Source of the DNA: Nemertoderma westbladi
Lineage: Eukaryota; Xenacoelomorpha; Nemertodermatida; Nemertodermatidae
DNA length: 64,000 nucleotides
Assembly: GCA_032718475.1 (NCBI GenBank)
Contig: JAUCBJ010002811.1
Coordinates: 1 to 64,000 of the forward strand
Reading direction: 5' to 3'
Shown: positions 19,231 through 30,122 of the stretch, in pieces
Layout of the letters: each line of letters starts with the position of its first letter
Position numbering within the stretch: the stretch's first letter is position 1
Program-made: the position numbers and the translations under genes
Notes under the pieces: model-generated
The model's input: the letters and a program-made list of their open reading frames with translations, nothing else
Database searches by the model: none
What the model was told of the DNA's origin: nothing

Positions 19231-22096
19231 CAGTTAAAGGGAACAATTAGAGAGAGTAGGTTAGAGTTGCAAGAAGTGCAGCAAAGTATCGCGTTAGAAC
19301 GCGATAAATTAGTAAATACACAAAAGGGTATACCACCACCCCCTGTAACAATGTGTCAACCTGTTAGGTCTGAAGTATTTCATGCGCAAGGTGTGGAGCC
19401 TACACGCATCTATACTGCTAGCGAAGTGGAAACTCCTATAGTAAACCCTATTAAGGGTAATTATAAACCTGTTGACAATGATATTCCATATAGACTTGAT
19501 AATAATCCGAGAAATTTATATACCGATAACTCGATATTAAATAACACGATGGCCCAAGAAAGTTTAACGCGTCAAATGGCTAGAACCGAAGCCCGTCAAG
19601 CGGTAAAGTTGGGAGAGATCGTCAAGTTCAATGGAGATGAGATGAAATGGTTACCTTTTAATGAATATTACAAAGATAACATACAGAACTCTGTGCTATC
19701 AAACGGAGAGAAACTTAGATTCCTCATCGAGTGCTTGGAAGGATCTCCCAAGTTAATGGCGTTAAAGTTTATTGGACATCCTGATGGATTAAGACAAGTT
19801 TGGGATACCCTAAACATCAGGTATGGTAATAGGAATAACATAGCTAGGTAAGTCTCATGAATATCAGAGTTCTATGGTTATTGGAGCTGTGGCCTCTACT
19901 TTACCGAAGGGTGGAGTAGGTACACGCTGGGATAAGAAAGTGTTATATATGATGGAACAACAACGACGAGACCCTACCATGGCTGATCTCATGTCATTCT
20001 TGGATGGAGAAGTGAAATTACAACTCCTAAAGCAGTCCATAGAGAAGACACCGGAAAATAAGGTAAGTGAGAAACCCGTTTCTAGGAGAAGGGTAATACC
20101 AGTGTGTTATACAGACGACGGCGAAAGCCAGGCTTCTCAAGAGGAAGACAGCGGGAAAGACACTGAAAGATCTTATTATGTCAACAAAACGCCCAAAGAT
20201 GTAAGTAAATTCAGGTCTCGAACCAATGACAGGAGAGAACAGGTAAGAAAAACCCCTCCTACGTCTCCTAAAAGAATTCAGGTAAGAAAGCCCGAAGAAA
20301 GAACGAGTGTGCACAACGTTATTCAAAATAAGGTAAGTAACATCAAACCGAAATGTGCGCTGTGTGACGGGCCCCACCGTTTGAATGTGTGTGATGAATT
20401 CCTAAAGAAATCATTAACGGATAGACGGGAAGTCATGTGGGATAAGCGGTTGTGTTATAATTGCCTCAGACGAGGACACCAACGGCGAACCTGTTACTCC
20501 GACGCAAGGTGTGCAAAGTGCGGCGCAAAACATCATATCTTGTTGCACACTGAATTCGAACGAAACAGCCCGAGTCAGGTAAGTGAGTCCGAACTACATG
20601 TCCAATTCAGTGATGTGAACGACACTGACCAAAGTTCTGAGATGGAAGGATTCTATACGGATGAATTCTCCGACGAAAATGAATCCTGTTACCTGATAAA
20701 TACCGCAGTGTATCGAGCACTTACGTATGAAAAGGACACCGACAGCGAGCTCTCCCTAACTACTTCTGACCGACAACCATCTTGGAAAGCACCAACTTCC
20801 AATGTAGGAATCCGAGAATTTCCTGTAGTACAGTTGAGGGTCCACGGACCTAAAAGGAGTTATATAGTGAACGCCCTCCTTGACTCCGGTAGCACAGGAA
20901 CATTCATCGACAAAGAACTAGCCGAAGACATCTTTGCTGGACAACCCAAGTTCCGAACTAAGTTAAACATGTCAGGAATTATGCAGGTTTGGAAATCTAC
21001 AGTAATAGCGGATTATTATATAGGTGCGTTGTCCACCCCCCAGGATGAACTAGGAGAACACAGCATAAGGTCAGTAAAAATGGTGGCGATAAAGAACTTC
21101 GCTAACAGCCAAGTAGAACCTTACAACTGGGATGAGGACGATTTCACCCAGCAGCTTGATATACCTAGATTCAACACAGACTACCCTGGAGTGCAAATAC
21201 TCATCGGCCAAAATGCGCATGAGGCGCTTGAGACATTGGAGAAACGGCCTGCTCAACCGCAACCACTACAAGCCTATGCGGGAAGAACAAGAGTAGGTTG
21301 GTACCTCACTGGACCTTCCCGTAGGACACTCCTAGAAAGGCTACCCAAAGATCGGGTCCATCAAGAAAGTGAATGGGAAGTGGAGAGCAGTGAGGGAGAC
21401 GACCCAACTGAGGGAACACCATACTCCTCAGATAATGACGATATTAACTCCAATGTAGATCAATGGAGACATTGCCCCGAGACGATTAATCTAGCCGACA
21501 TCACTTCCAGAGGAGCAATTCCTCAAGAACTGACAGATACTCCAGACTGGTTAGGTGGACCCGACTTCCTATACAAAGAAGAAGAAGAATGGCCTCCTCA
21601 TCTTACTACAGCGGAGATTAGACAGGCCAAGGGAGCGGAGAAAGTCAAACCTAAAACTCGGGCGAGTAAATCGAAGTTATTTAAACCCGTGATAGATCTG
21701 TCTGTACTACACATTGCCAGGGACGACGCTGTGGATCTAAACTCCCCCACCGCGAACCGATCTGTTGTGGAGATCAGAGAGAGAGACTGGAGATCTGGAA
21801 CACCAGACGTCTCGCCGGGACTCTCACCTCTCCTGCCGGGAGCGATGGACCACTATAGATCCTGGAATCGGCTTTGTAAGGCCATCGTGTATTTGAAGCG
21901 ATGTTTCTATCGTCACTATTCCAGGACGAAGAGGAAACCTGGAATTGTCTTCGAGACGCAGCAGCTCAATCGCCCAGTTGGTCGTTTATGTTTACTGGAA
22001 CGAGACCGAGAACTGTCCGGAAACTATGGAAGGCAAGATACTCTTCCCACGACCACCTCCCTAATCCAACAAACATCTAGGGACTCCCCAACGTAA
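19231..22096 (+). pseudogene. Left Bel-related element: C-terminal Gag, protease and deleted pol
   Basis: Gag resumes after the gypsy TSD and runs to 19851, where 100-odd bp present in the right-arm copy are missing. The deletion lies between two GCTAGGTA repeats and shifts the frame. From 19874 a 740-codon frame is open to the natural stop. It holds three zinc-binding clusters (CALCDGPHRLNVC, CYNCLRRGHQRRTC, CAKCGAKHH) and an aspartic protease LLDSGSTGTFID at about 20876. RT is absent: DNDDIN joins directly to SNVDQWRHCPE, which in the full-length relative lies near the end of RNase H. Integrase is likewise removed, SRTK joining to RKPGIVFE. Both joins are in frame and identical to those in the right-arm element. 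Confidence 0.8.
20063..20585 (+). promoter_or_regulatory. Cluster of splice-donor-like GTAAG sites inside Gag-PR
   Basis: Six (A/C)AG|GTAAG-type sites occur in about 520 bp of coding DNA, at about 20063, 20201, 20242, 20281, 20332 and 20579, and another at about 19855. Most extend to GTAAGT or GTAAGA after AAG or CAG, a near-perfect match to the U1 snRNA 5'-splice-site consensus. They encode recurring KVS and QVRK. The right-arm copy keeps them, and the older copy at 57650-58170 keeps part. Whether they are used to splice a subgenomic RNA, to bind U1, or merely reflect the protein sequence is open. Confidence 0.4.
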
Positions 22097-23730
22097 CAGC
22101 GTCTGGAGTGGGTGTGTGACTATATTATTTTATATTTGTTTTTATTATTTTATATTTATGTATGTATTATTATGTAATTTTATTATAATCGTTTTCTTTA
22201 ATTTTATTTAGTAGAATGTTATTTTAGCGATTATTTAGTAGATTAGTGCAATATATATTCGCGTTTACTACTTAATTACTTATATATTATATATTTAGTG
22301 CGACGGCGAGAAATAATTCTTTTTCTCTTTCCTTACTGTCCGTATTACATTATAAATGCGTGACTACAGTAAGATGAAATGTCCGTACTTCTTAAAGTAC
22401 AATAAAGCTCCTACTATATTCAAGTATTATTGGTAAAGTAGAGTATTAGGAATGCAAAATTCAGATCCTCATGTCTCGGCTAAACCAAGCTCTGGGTAGA
22501 CCTTGGAAACGACTTGCCTCTTCTCACTGACATTGCTTCGTGCGATATTGCTCTCATACCGTATCTTAAATAATACATATAGTAGCGTGATGTCCCTTTA
22601 ACAGTAGCGTACAATGCAAAATAAATCTGTTAAACCCTTTGACCATCTGCAATTCTAGTCGATTAAGATATCGCGGCACCCACCGATATACTTGAAAGAC
22701 AAATTTCTAGAATCAGTGGTTAACGTCCCCAGACAAGTTCTGGAATAAACTGGTGCCCATCCTAAATATTAACTATTAATATTTACAAAATCTGTCAAAT
22801 TTTAGATCCTTTAAAATTCTAGTCTATTAAGATATCGTAGCACTTACCGATATTCTTAAAAGATCAATTTCCTAGAATCAAGGATCCCAGTCCCCAGATA
22901 TGCTCTGGAATAAAATTGTGTCTATTTAATATTAAATAATAAAATTTACGGGAATAAATTTAAATTCATCTTTTAATGAATTTAATAAATTGTCATTTTT
23001 ATGCAATTTATAACATTCCCAAAATTCCATAAATTAATAGATCATGGGAGCGGAGATTCACCCTATTAAGTATATTAGTGTGCGAGAATCTCCAATATAT
23101 AGTCAATAGCCGATAAAATTCATAAAATCATGTATAAAGAGAAATATTGACAATTAAAGAATTACTATTAAATAGCATCCCAGATCTGTATGCATGAGAA
23201 TTACCCTAATTCTACTGCTAGCTTTCCATAATGTCACCATGGCAACAACCACGCTAGAATTAGAAGTGAGTTAAAAGAACAATAAAGCTTGCCCATTGAA
23301 TAGCATAAGGAATAAATAGCACACTGCTAGTATCCAAGGATACATAATAATAACGTGACATTCTGGAAGGCACTGACTAATGGACAAATGGCCCGAATGT
23401 GTGCGGTTTGTGACAGTTGTGTGGAATTTGTGCGTTTATAGGCGAATGTTACTACTAAAGTGTGTTTACAGTAGCGAGTCGCAATTGTGAAAGTAGCCCT
23501 AACTCTCCAGTAAGAACCTGAAGTAAATCTAAGCCTTTGGGACGGACAGTGGAGTGACTTGTGCCGGTTGTCGTTGTCGTTGTGTAGCTACTACGTTGGC
23601 GAAAACACAGCGGCGACGGTACATCGGCGCTGAGGATCTTGCACTGTCCGGGGGCAGAGAGGGGTAGGCAGCGACGCCCGCTAGCCTAAATATAAACTCA
23701 TTATAATATTGATAAACTCATATAGCAGAT
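22097..23730 (+). other. AT-rich 3' spacer with a 165-bp tandem duplication
   Basis: Non-coding. It contains two tandem ~165-bp units, about 22623-22787 and 22788-22950, sharing AAATCTGT.., GATTAAGATATCG.. and CCCCAGA..TCTGGAATAAA. The same layout occurs reversed at 30120-31090 and in plus orientation at 62476-63676. The older copy stops matching at 63676 (equal to about 23175 here), so sequence from 23175 on belongs only to the two palindrome arms. A GC-richer block at 23560-23690 precedes the second ORF. Confidence 0.6.
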
Positions 23731-25087
23731 ATGACTGAGTTGATAGAAGATGATCTTGGTATCAGGGAGCGATATATTCTACCTTTACAAGCGTTTGTTG
23801 ATAGCTTGATACGCTGCGACGCTGGTCCAACTACTACAGAGGACGATGGTCGTTATATCGAACCGCCAATGTCCCAGGAGCAACTTACGCGTGAATTGGA
23901 CTATAGAAAATTCACCGCTCGCTGTACGCATCGTAATGGTATGTATATAGACTTCTTAACTGCTGGTCATTCTATCGATTTACACGATGCGGACGATGTC
24001 GACACCGAAAGGGAAATGGTACTGTTTTGAGTATCCTACCCAGCGGAGTCAGAACGATAAACTGAAAATCGAATGTGAAAATTCTATTCGAAATCGACTC
24101 GAAAGAGAAGACGTTAAAGAACCGGATAAACGCGGTGACTAGCGTGTGTTTGGGATTCTTGGGAGAAACGTTGTAACACCGAATAAATATCACCCGCGTT
24201 TCCCCTACAATACGTGCGTCTTTGGTATTATTGCGATGAATGCCCAAGACCCAACCAACAAACGGAAAGACATAAACGTCCGCGGAGACGTTGCTTTAAA
24301 CACAGTTTTACTCGCTATGTTTACGGGAGTTTCGAGCGAAACTTGTTCGATGTATCACCTACGCTCGCTCGATTCAAACGATCCTTAAATAAACCTATGA
24401 TCAGAGTTCCGGAATACTCGGTCAGACCTCCTCATTCCCTAGTTAGACCTCAGACTCTTGATCCTAATAGTATCACGGATCCTCCCGAACTGTCCTCACT
24501 GTTTAAAGATCTTGTGTTACCCGAACAGTTAGTCGGTGGCACTCCGGTTGTGGGCTCCCTAAATATTCGCCCATCTTACCTAGTCGGATTGGGATGCGGA
24601 CATCTAATATCGTCATTCAACCGTATCATCGTCCCTGTTTAACCCGATACAACCTGTCACCGAGGCGGAGGAGAGAGTTGTACGAAACGTGTTGGACACT
24701 ATTCTTCAAAAGATCGGAAAAGAAACCGACAATTGTTTAGAGAAACGTAAATTGTAGCAACAAGTCCAAGCGGTAAACGAATTAGCTTTATCTCAGTTCG
24801 ATCAGGAAATCCAGAATCTCTAAGAAGATATCGAACTTGGACGACTCTACTTTCTGCAAGAGTTTGGACAAATGTTTTTAACGACAAGCGGAGGAAAATC
24901 AGCTCGAGGAGAAGCATATCGAAATGGACGAGACATCGACCGTAACCCTAAACCTTCCGATGCAATTGTATTGCACCCTTTACCCAGGAGTTATAGCCCT
25001 CCTAGTAAAGTGGCTCGCCCCAAAGAGAAAAGGACTCTTGTTAGCCTCAAAACACTGCGTAAACGCCGTCCGCGCAAGAAAAACTAA
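23731..25087 (+). pseudogene. Second ORF of the Bel-related element (unrecognised), left copy
   Basis: A gene of about 450 codons in the position where some LTR elements carry env. It starts MTELIEDDLGIRERYILPLQ and ends RRPRKKN at TAA 25087. The N-terminal 99 codons (acidic, with MSQEQLTRELDYRKF) end at a TGA created by a small change at 24028; the right copy reads on here. The middle frame (about 24195-24642) has a Cys/His patch WYYCDECPRPN..RRRC and then a Pro-rich segment ending NRIIVPV. The C-terminal frame (from about 24655) predicts a coiled coil (EAEERVVRNVLDTILQKIG.. LALSQFDQEIQNL) with TAG and TAA stops, then a very basic tail. There is no signal peptide or membrane segment, so it is not an evident envelope. 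I recognise no family. Confidence 0.5.
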
Positions 25088-25165
25088 CTGTTTAGAGTAT
25101 TTTTATATTTTAGAAACTGTGATTTTTTATATTTTATAGAATTAAATCCCATTTTCTGGGAGCGG

Positions 25166-26066
25166 TGTAAAAGCTTTTGCGGGATATAACTGGCCCTTTT
25201 CCTCCACAATGTACTGTGTAAGGTGTTTTAGAGGACATAACTAGGGATTTCATCCGCTGTGTCTGCATGTGTGCTTTAGCGGACATAAAAAGCCAGTTTT
25301 CCCACAATGCACTCAAATACTCTAAACTACCTAACTCAAATGACGCAATCTACCAACCGATTTGCTGTACGCGTATAGCCTCTTTGTTCTATTCGATCAA
25401 CCAATCAGAACAATGATCAACCAATCAGAGCGATTTCGCCTTGTGTTGAATAAGGGCTGCAAAAACCCGAATAGTTCGGCATTTAGACATTCGTGGAACC
25501 TACAGAATCTGGAACTTGGCCAATGAGAGCTGTTTCTCTTTGTGTTGAAAGATACCTACAACAGCCCTGAGGGATCAGTGTGTTGGTTTTCCAGAGCCCA
25601 GAACATCGGCTTTGGAATTATTCTGCTTTAGCCCAACATTAGTAGGCTTAATCATAGAAACGTATATCTGTTATCTTACTTAACTAATCAATGCAAATCA
25701 TATTGTCAACTTCAAACACTGCATTTTACTGCTATTTACTGTCTATTATTGATTATGTCAGTTGATGGAATGTTATTATATTGGATAATATCGATAGATA
25801 AATAATCGTAAACCCCAATCTTCTTGATATACTGAAGGTAAGAGACCGGTTACATATAACAGTTGCGACTCACATTAAAGTGGTTTGTAGTGAATCTAAT
25901 GCTATTTCATAGGCACTACATGTGTTGGTTACTGTTCTCTTTATATGTGACTAAAATTAGTGAAGGTCGGCAGATCAGTGTGCAGTATAGTGCGGTAGTG
26001 TGCATGATTGGGACTGATAACAAAGCATCTCCTAAAGAATGCGCTATATACGTGAATCCATAGCCA
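25166..26066 (+). repeat. 3' LTR of the left Bel-related element (901 bp)
   Basis: Starts TGTAAAAGCTTTTGCGG, ends ATAGCCA, and matches 9517-10428 at roughly 98-99 percent. It abuts the 14-bp centre of the large palindrome. Confidence 0.75.
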
Positions 26067-26080
26067 TCCCTATTGGCTAT
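26067..26080. other. Centre of the 36-kb inverted pair (14-bp spacer)
   Basis: TCCCTATTGGCTAT lies between the 3' ends of two oppositely oriented LTRs. Its first four bases, TCCC, match the first bases of the leader that follow the 5' LTR. The rest repeats the TATTGGC word of the right LTR end. It is the junction point of the two elements. Confidence 0.65.
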
Positions 26081-26924
26081 TGGCTATTGATTCACGTATA
26101 AAGCGCATTCTTTAGGAGATGCTTTGTTACTAGTCACAATCATGCACACTACCGCACAATGCTGCACACCGATCTGCTGACCTTCACTAATTTTAGTCAC
26201 ATATAAAGAGAACAGCAACTGATACATGTAGGGCCTATGAAATAGCATTAGATTCACTCCAAAACCACTTTAATGTGAGTCGCAACTGTTATATGTAACC
26301 GGTCTCTTACCTTCAGTATATCAAGAAGATTGGGGTTTTTGATTATTCATCGATTTTATCCACATATAATAATATTCCATCAACTGATATAATCAATAAC
26401 AGACAGTAAATAGCAGTAAAAATGCGGTGTTTGTAGTTGACAATATGATTTGCATTGATAGGTACCACCGTAACAGTTATACCTTCCTATGATCAAGCCT
26501 ACTAATGTTTGGCTAAAGCCTGAAAACACAGAAATTCCAAGCCGGTCTTCTGGCATTAGGAAAAAAGGTAAACATTAACCCATAATGCATTGCGCGATTT
26601 CCTGGAGGTTTCTGTACAAATAACAGGAGAATCGCTCTGATTGGTTGACCGAACAAAGAAACAACAGAGAACAAAGAAAGAGTTACACGTGTACATATCA
26701 GCTGTTAGCTGTCGTCATAGTAACTACACTGTATCAAGAGGATTTTAGCGTATTGCGACATAGAATTGCTAGTTATGTCCGCTAAAGTACACATACAGAA
26801 GAAATGGCTTTTTATGTCCACTAAAACACCGGTACAGTAAGGAAACGGCTTTTGATGTCCGTTAAAACACCTACAGAGTACTTTGCGGGGAAAATAACCA
26901 GCTAATTCCGCAAAAGCTTTTACA
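26081..26924 (-). repeat. 3' LTR of the right Bel-related element (844 bp)
   Basis: On the minus strand it starts TGTAAAAGC at 26924 and ends ATAGCCA at 26081. It matches 44530-45366 with about nine substitutions and a 7-bp gap. Against the left-arm LTRs the 3' part is about 90 percent or better alike, while the U3 part is much more diverged. Confidence 0.75.
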
Positions 26925-27002
26925 CCGCTCCCAGAAAATGGGATTTAATTCTATAAAATATAAAAAATCACAGTTTCTAAAATATAAAAATACTCTAAAC
27001 AG

Positions 27003-28359
27003 TTAGTTTTTCTTGCGCGGACGGCGTTTACGCAGTGTTTTGAGGCTAGCAAGAGTCCTTTTCTCTCTGGGGCGAGCCACTTTACTAGGAGGGCTATAAC
27101 TCCTGGGTAAAGGGTGCAATACAATTGCATCGGAAGGTTTAGGGTTACGGTCGATGTCTCATCCATTTCGATATGCTTCTCCTCGAGCTGATTTTCCTCC
27201 GCTTGTCGTTGAAAACATTTGTCCAAACTCCTGCAGAAAGCAGAGCCGCCCAAGTTCGACATCCCCCCAGAGACTCTGGATTTCCTGATCGAACTGAGAT
27301 AAAGCTAATCCGCTCACCGCTTGGACTTGTTGCTACAATTTATGTTTCTCTAAACAATTGTAGGTTCCTTTTCCGATCTTTTGAAGAATAGTGTCCAACG
27401 CGTTTCGTACAACTCTCTCCTCCACCTCGGTGACAGGTTGCATCGTGCCAAACAGGGACGATGATACGGTTGAATGGCGATATCAGATGTCCGCGTCCCA
27501 ATCCGGCTAGATAAGATGGGCGAATATTTAGGGAGCCCACAACCGGAGTGCCACCGACTAACTGTTCGGGTAACACTAGATCTTTGAACAGTGAGTACAG
27601 TTCGGGAGGATCCGTGATACTATTAGGATCAAGAGTCCGAGGTCCAACTAGGAAATGAGGAGGTCTGACCAAGTATTCCGGAACTCTTATCATAGGTTAT
27701 TCAAGGATCGTTTGAATCGAACGAGCGTAGGTGATACATCGAACAAGTTTCGCTCGAAACTCCTGTAAATATAGCGAGTAAAACCGTGTTTAAAGCAACG
27801 TCTGCGCGGATGTTTATGTCTTTCCGTTTGTGGGTTGGGTCTTGGGCATTCATCGTAATAATACCAAAGACGCACGTCTTGTAGGGGAAACGCGGGTGAT
27901 ATTTATTCGGTTTTACCACGTTTCTCTCAAGAATCCCAAATATACGTTGGAGTTACTGCGTTTATCCAGTTCTTTAACGTCTTCTCTTTCGAGTCGATTT
28001 CGAATAGAATTTTCACATTCTATTTTCAGTTTATCGTTCCGACTCCGCTGGGTAGGATATTTAAATAGTACCATTTCCCTTTTGGTGTCGAAATCGTCCG
28101 TATCATGTAAATCGATAGGATGACCAGTAGTTAAGAAGTCCTTATGCGTACCATTACGATGCGTATAGCGAGTAGTGAATTTTCGATAGTCCAATTCACG
28201 CGTAAGTTGCTCCTGGGACATTGGCGGTTCGATATAACGACCATCGTCCTCCGTAGTAGTTGGACCAGCGTCGCCGCGTATCAATCTATCAACAAACGCT
28301 TATAAAGGTAGAGTATATCGCTCCCTGATACCAAGATCATCTTCTATCAACTCAGTCAT
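27003..28359 (-). pseudogene. Second ORF of the Bel-related element (unrecognised), right copy
   Basis: Minus-strand counterpart of 23731-25087, the same length (1357 bp), from ATG 28359 to TAA 27003-27005. Compared with the left copy, a CAA codon near 28298 has become TAA, but the left copy's early TGA is absent, so residues run on through KYPTQRSRNDKLKIECENSIRNRLERED to VYLGFLRET. The middle segment (WYYYDECPRPN, RPPHFLVGPRTLDPNSITDPPEL, GGTPVVGSLNIRPSYL) and the basic C-terminus are retained. The two copies have different lesions, which suggests the ORF was intact in their common source. Function unknown. Confidence 0.5.
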
Positions 28360-29021
28360 AGCTGCTATATGAGTTTATCAATATTATAATGAGTTTATAT
28401 TTAGGCTAGCGGGCGTCGCTGCCTACCCCTCTCTGCCCCCGGACAGTGCAAGATCCTCAGCGCCGATGTGCCGTCGCCGCTGTGTTTTCGCCAACGTAGT
28501 AGCTACACAACGACAACGATAACCGGCACAAGTTACTCCACTGTCCGTCCCAAAGGCTTAGATTTACTTCAGGTTTTTGCGGCAGAGTTAGGGCTACTTT
28601 CACAATTGCGACTCGCTACTGTAAACACACTTTAGTAGTAACATTCACCTATAAACACACAAATTCCACACAACTGTCACAAACCGCACACATTCGGGCC
28701 ATTTGTCCGTTAGTCAGTGCCTTCCAGAATGTCACGTTATTATTATGTATCCTTGGATACTAGCAGTGTGCTATTTATTCCCTATGCTATTCAATGGGCA
28801 AGCCTTTATTGTTCTTTTAACTCACTTCTAATTCTAGCGTGGTTGTTGCCATGGTGACATTATGGAAAGCTAGCGGTAGAATTAGGGTAATTCTCATGCA
28901 TACAGATCTGGGATGCTATTTAATAGTAATTCTTTAATTGTCAATATTCCTCTTTATACATGATTTTATGAATTTTATTGGCTATTGACTATATATTGGA
29001 GATTCTCGCACACTAATACAC
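28360..29021 (-). other. Non-coding part of the right element upstream of its second ORF
   Basis: Mirror of about 23175-23730 in the left arm, including the GC-richer block and the CTACTACGTTGG-type words. No ORF is supported. Confidence 0.5.
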
Positions 29022-29151
29022 TTAACCCCTTCAGTACGGGGACGAGCGGGTGCTCGTCATCACTACCACCACGGTGACGAGCACGCACTCGTCATAAGTT
29101 CAAAGCATTTTAACCAGTCTTGACATTCACCCGGTGACAGAAACTTAGTAA

Positions 29152-29213
29152 TTTAAACCTCCCGCGCACTATAGAAGCCTCCTATAACTTATATAGTGCG
29201 CGGGAGGTTTAAA
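29152..29213. repeat. Perfect 22-bp inverted repeat in the piggyBac-like element
   Basis: 29152-29173 (starting TTTAAACCTCCCGCGC) is the exact reverse complement of 29192-29213, with an 18-nt loop. It lies between the left end and the transposase ORF. Confidence 0.9.
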
Positions 29214-29315
29214 ATACCAAGTTCAATAGGCTTTAAGTTGACTAATGGAATACTGGAATAGGTAGGATATACTGTATACTGTAGCCTACACTGCATTCTA
29301 TACAGTTCTATACTG

Positions 29316-29972
29316 ATGGGTGACAGCAGTAGGCCTAAGCGAAAAACTAGACCTGTAAGTTACTACGGGTTTGAGACTGTTGATAGTGGTAGTGAAGATG
29401 GCCTCGAAGGAGATGACGAGGAAGGAAGTGTTGAAGGAGATGAATCGGATACTGGCGATGATGAGGAGACAACAACTAGCGAGGAGACAGCAACTAGTGG
29501 TCCTAGTGAGTTTGTGTTTATTTCTCCTAATGCAGACAGTTATGCGAGTGATCACCCCTGTGTATTTACCGGTAAACCTGGTTGGAAAGTTACGGGAGTT
29601 TCTGACGGCGATGACTTTGGGCCTGTAGATTACGGTAAACTGTTTCTGACAGATGATCTTTTTTTGGCGCTAGCCAACTGGACAAATGTTAGATCACATT
29701 TATTTCATGATGGCCATATTGAAACTGAACCAAAGAAGTCACACACAGTGAAGTGGCGTGACGTCACATTGTTAGAAATGAAAAAATTCATTGGTCTGAC
29801 TTTACTAATGACTCTTGTAGAGAAACCCAAAATTCGATTATACTGGTCGACGGATGAACTCATTGCTACTCCGTTTTTTACACGATCGGACTCAATGAGC
29901 CGTGATCGTTATCTTCAAATTTTGAAGTTCATTCGAGTGCAAGTGCAAGTGTGTCAAAGGTTACAGAAATAA
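29316..29972 (+). pseudogene. Truncated piggyBac-like transposase
   Basis: A 218-codon ORF. The N-terminal 75 residues are acidic and Ser/Thr-rich, as in piggyBac transposases. They are followed by the family core: HTVKWRDVTLLEMKKFIGLTLLMTLVEKPKIRLYWSTDELIATPFF and MSRDRYLQILKFI. The frame then turns into unrelated VQVQVCQRLQK and stops. The catalytic Asp triad region and the C-terminal Cys-rich domain are absent, so the protein cannot catalyse transposition. Confidence 0.85.
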
Positions 29973-30122
29973 ATAACGATTCCAAAACCGTTTCATTTTT
30001 GAAAATCTGATGAGCCATTCATTTGATATGCCATTAGACGTAATGGTGTGAAATTTGAATTTTGGTTTGAATTTTACCCGGTTCTGGGGTCTAAATTGTC
30101 TCGTAAATTGTCTTGTTGTTAA

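Larger units (their letters stand above)
9517..26066 (+). mobile_element. Left Bel/Pao-related LTR element, RT/integrase-deleted, carrying a gypsy insertion
   Basis: In order: LTR (9517-10428), leader to 12658, gag interrupted by a gypsy element (14639-19225), the rest of gag plus protease and remnant pol (19231-22096), an AT-rich spacer, a second ORF (23731-25087) and the 3' LTR (25166-26066). Without the gypsy copy it is about 12 kb. The PR type, the triple zinc-knuckle Gag and homology to 55240-62475 identify it as Bel/Pao. Reverse transcriptase and most of integrase are deleted, so it is non-autonomous. No clean target duplication flanks it (ACTTAC to the left, TCCCTATT to the right). Confidence 0.75.
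29026..30118 (+). mobile_element. PiggyBac-like deletion derivative (1.1 kb) at a TTAA site
   Basis: Flanked by TTAA on both sides (29022-29025 and 30119-30122). The left arm of the palindrome has the uninterrupted sequence with a single TTAA, so the insertion is exact. The left end begins CCCCTTCAGTACGGGG, with subterminal palindromes GACGAGC..GCTCGTC at about 29041-29058. The right end shows no matching terminal repeat. It carries the start of a piggyBac transposase (29316-29972). Confidence 0.85.

Noticed and set aside
21440-21480. RT loss in the arm copies as splicing of an intron followed by retroposition
   Set aside because: At the joint in the full-length relative there is no GT at the 5' side (..ATCAACCATTTG) and no AG at the 3' side; short microhomology fits a deletion better.
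23731-25087. Second ORF as a retroviral or phlebovirus-like envelope
   Set aside because: No signal peptide, membrane segment or Cys-rich ectodomain is visible; the C-terminus is a basic tail after a coiled coil.
9517-26066. Reading the TGTAAAAGC terminal repeats as TIRs of a DNA transposon
   Set aside because: Within each element the two copies are in direct orientation, have TG..CA-type ends and match each other more closely than they match the other element's pair, which is LTR behaviour.
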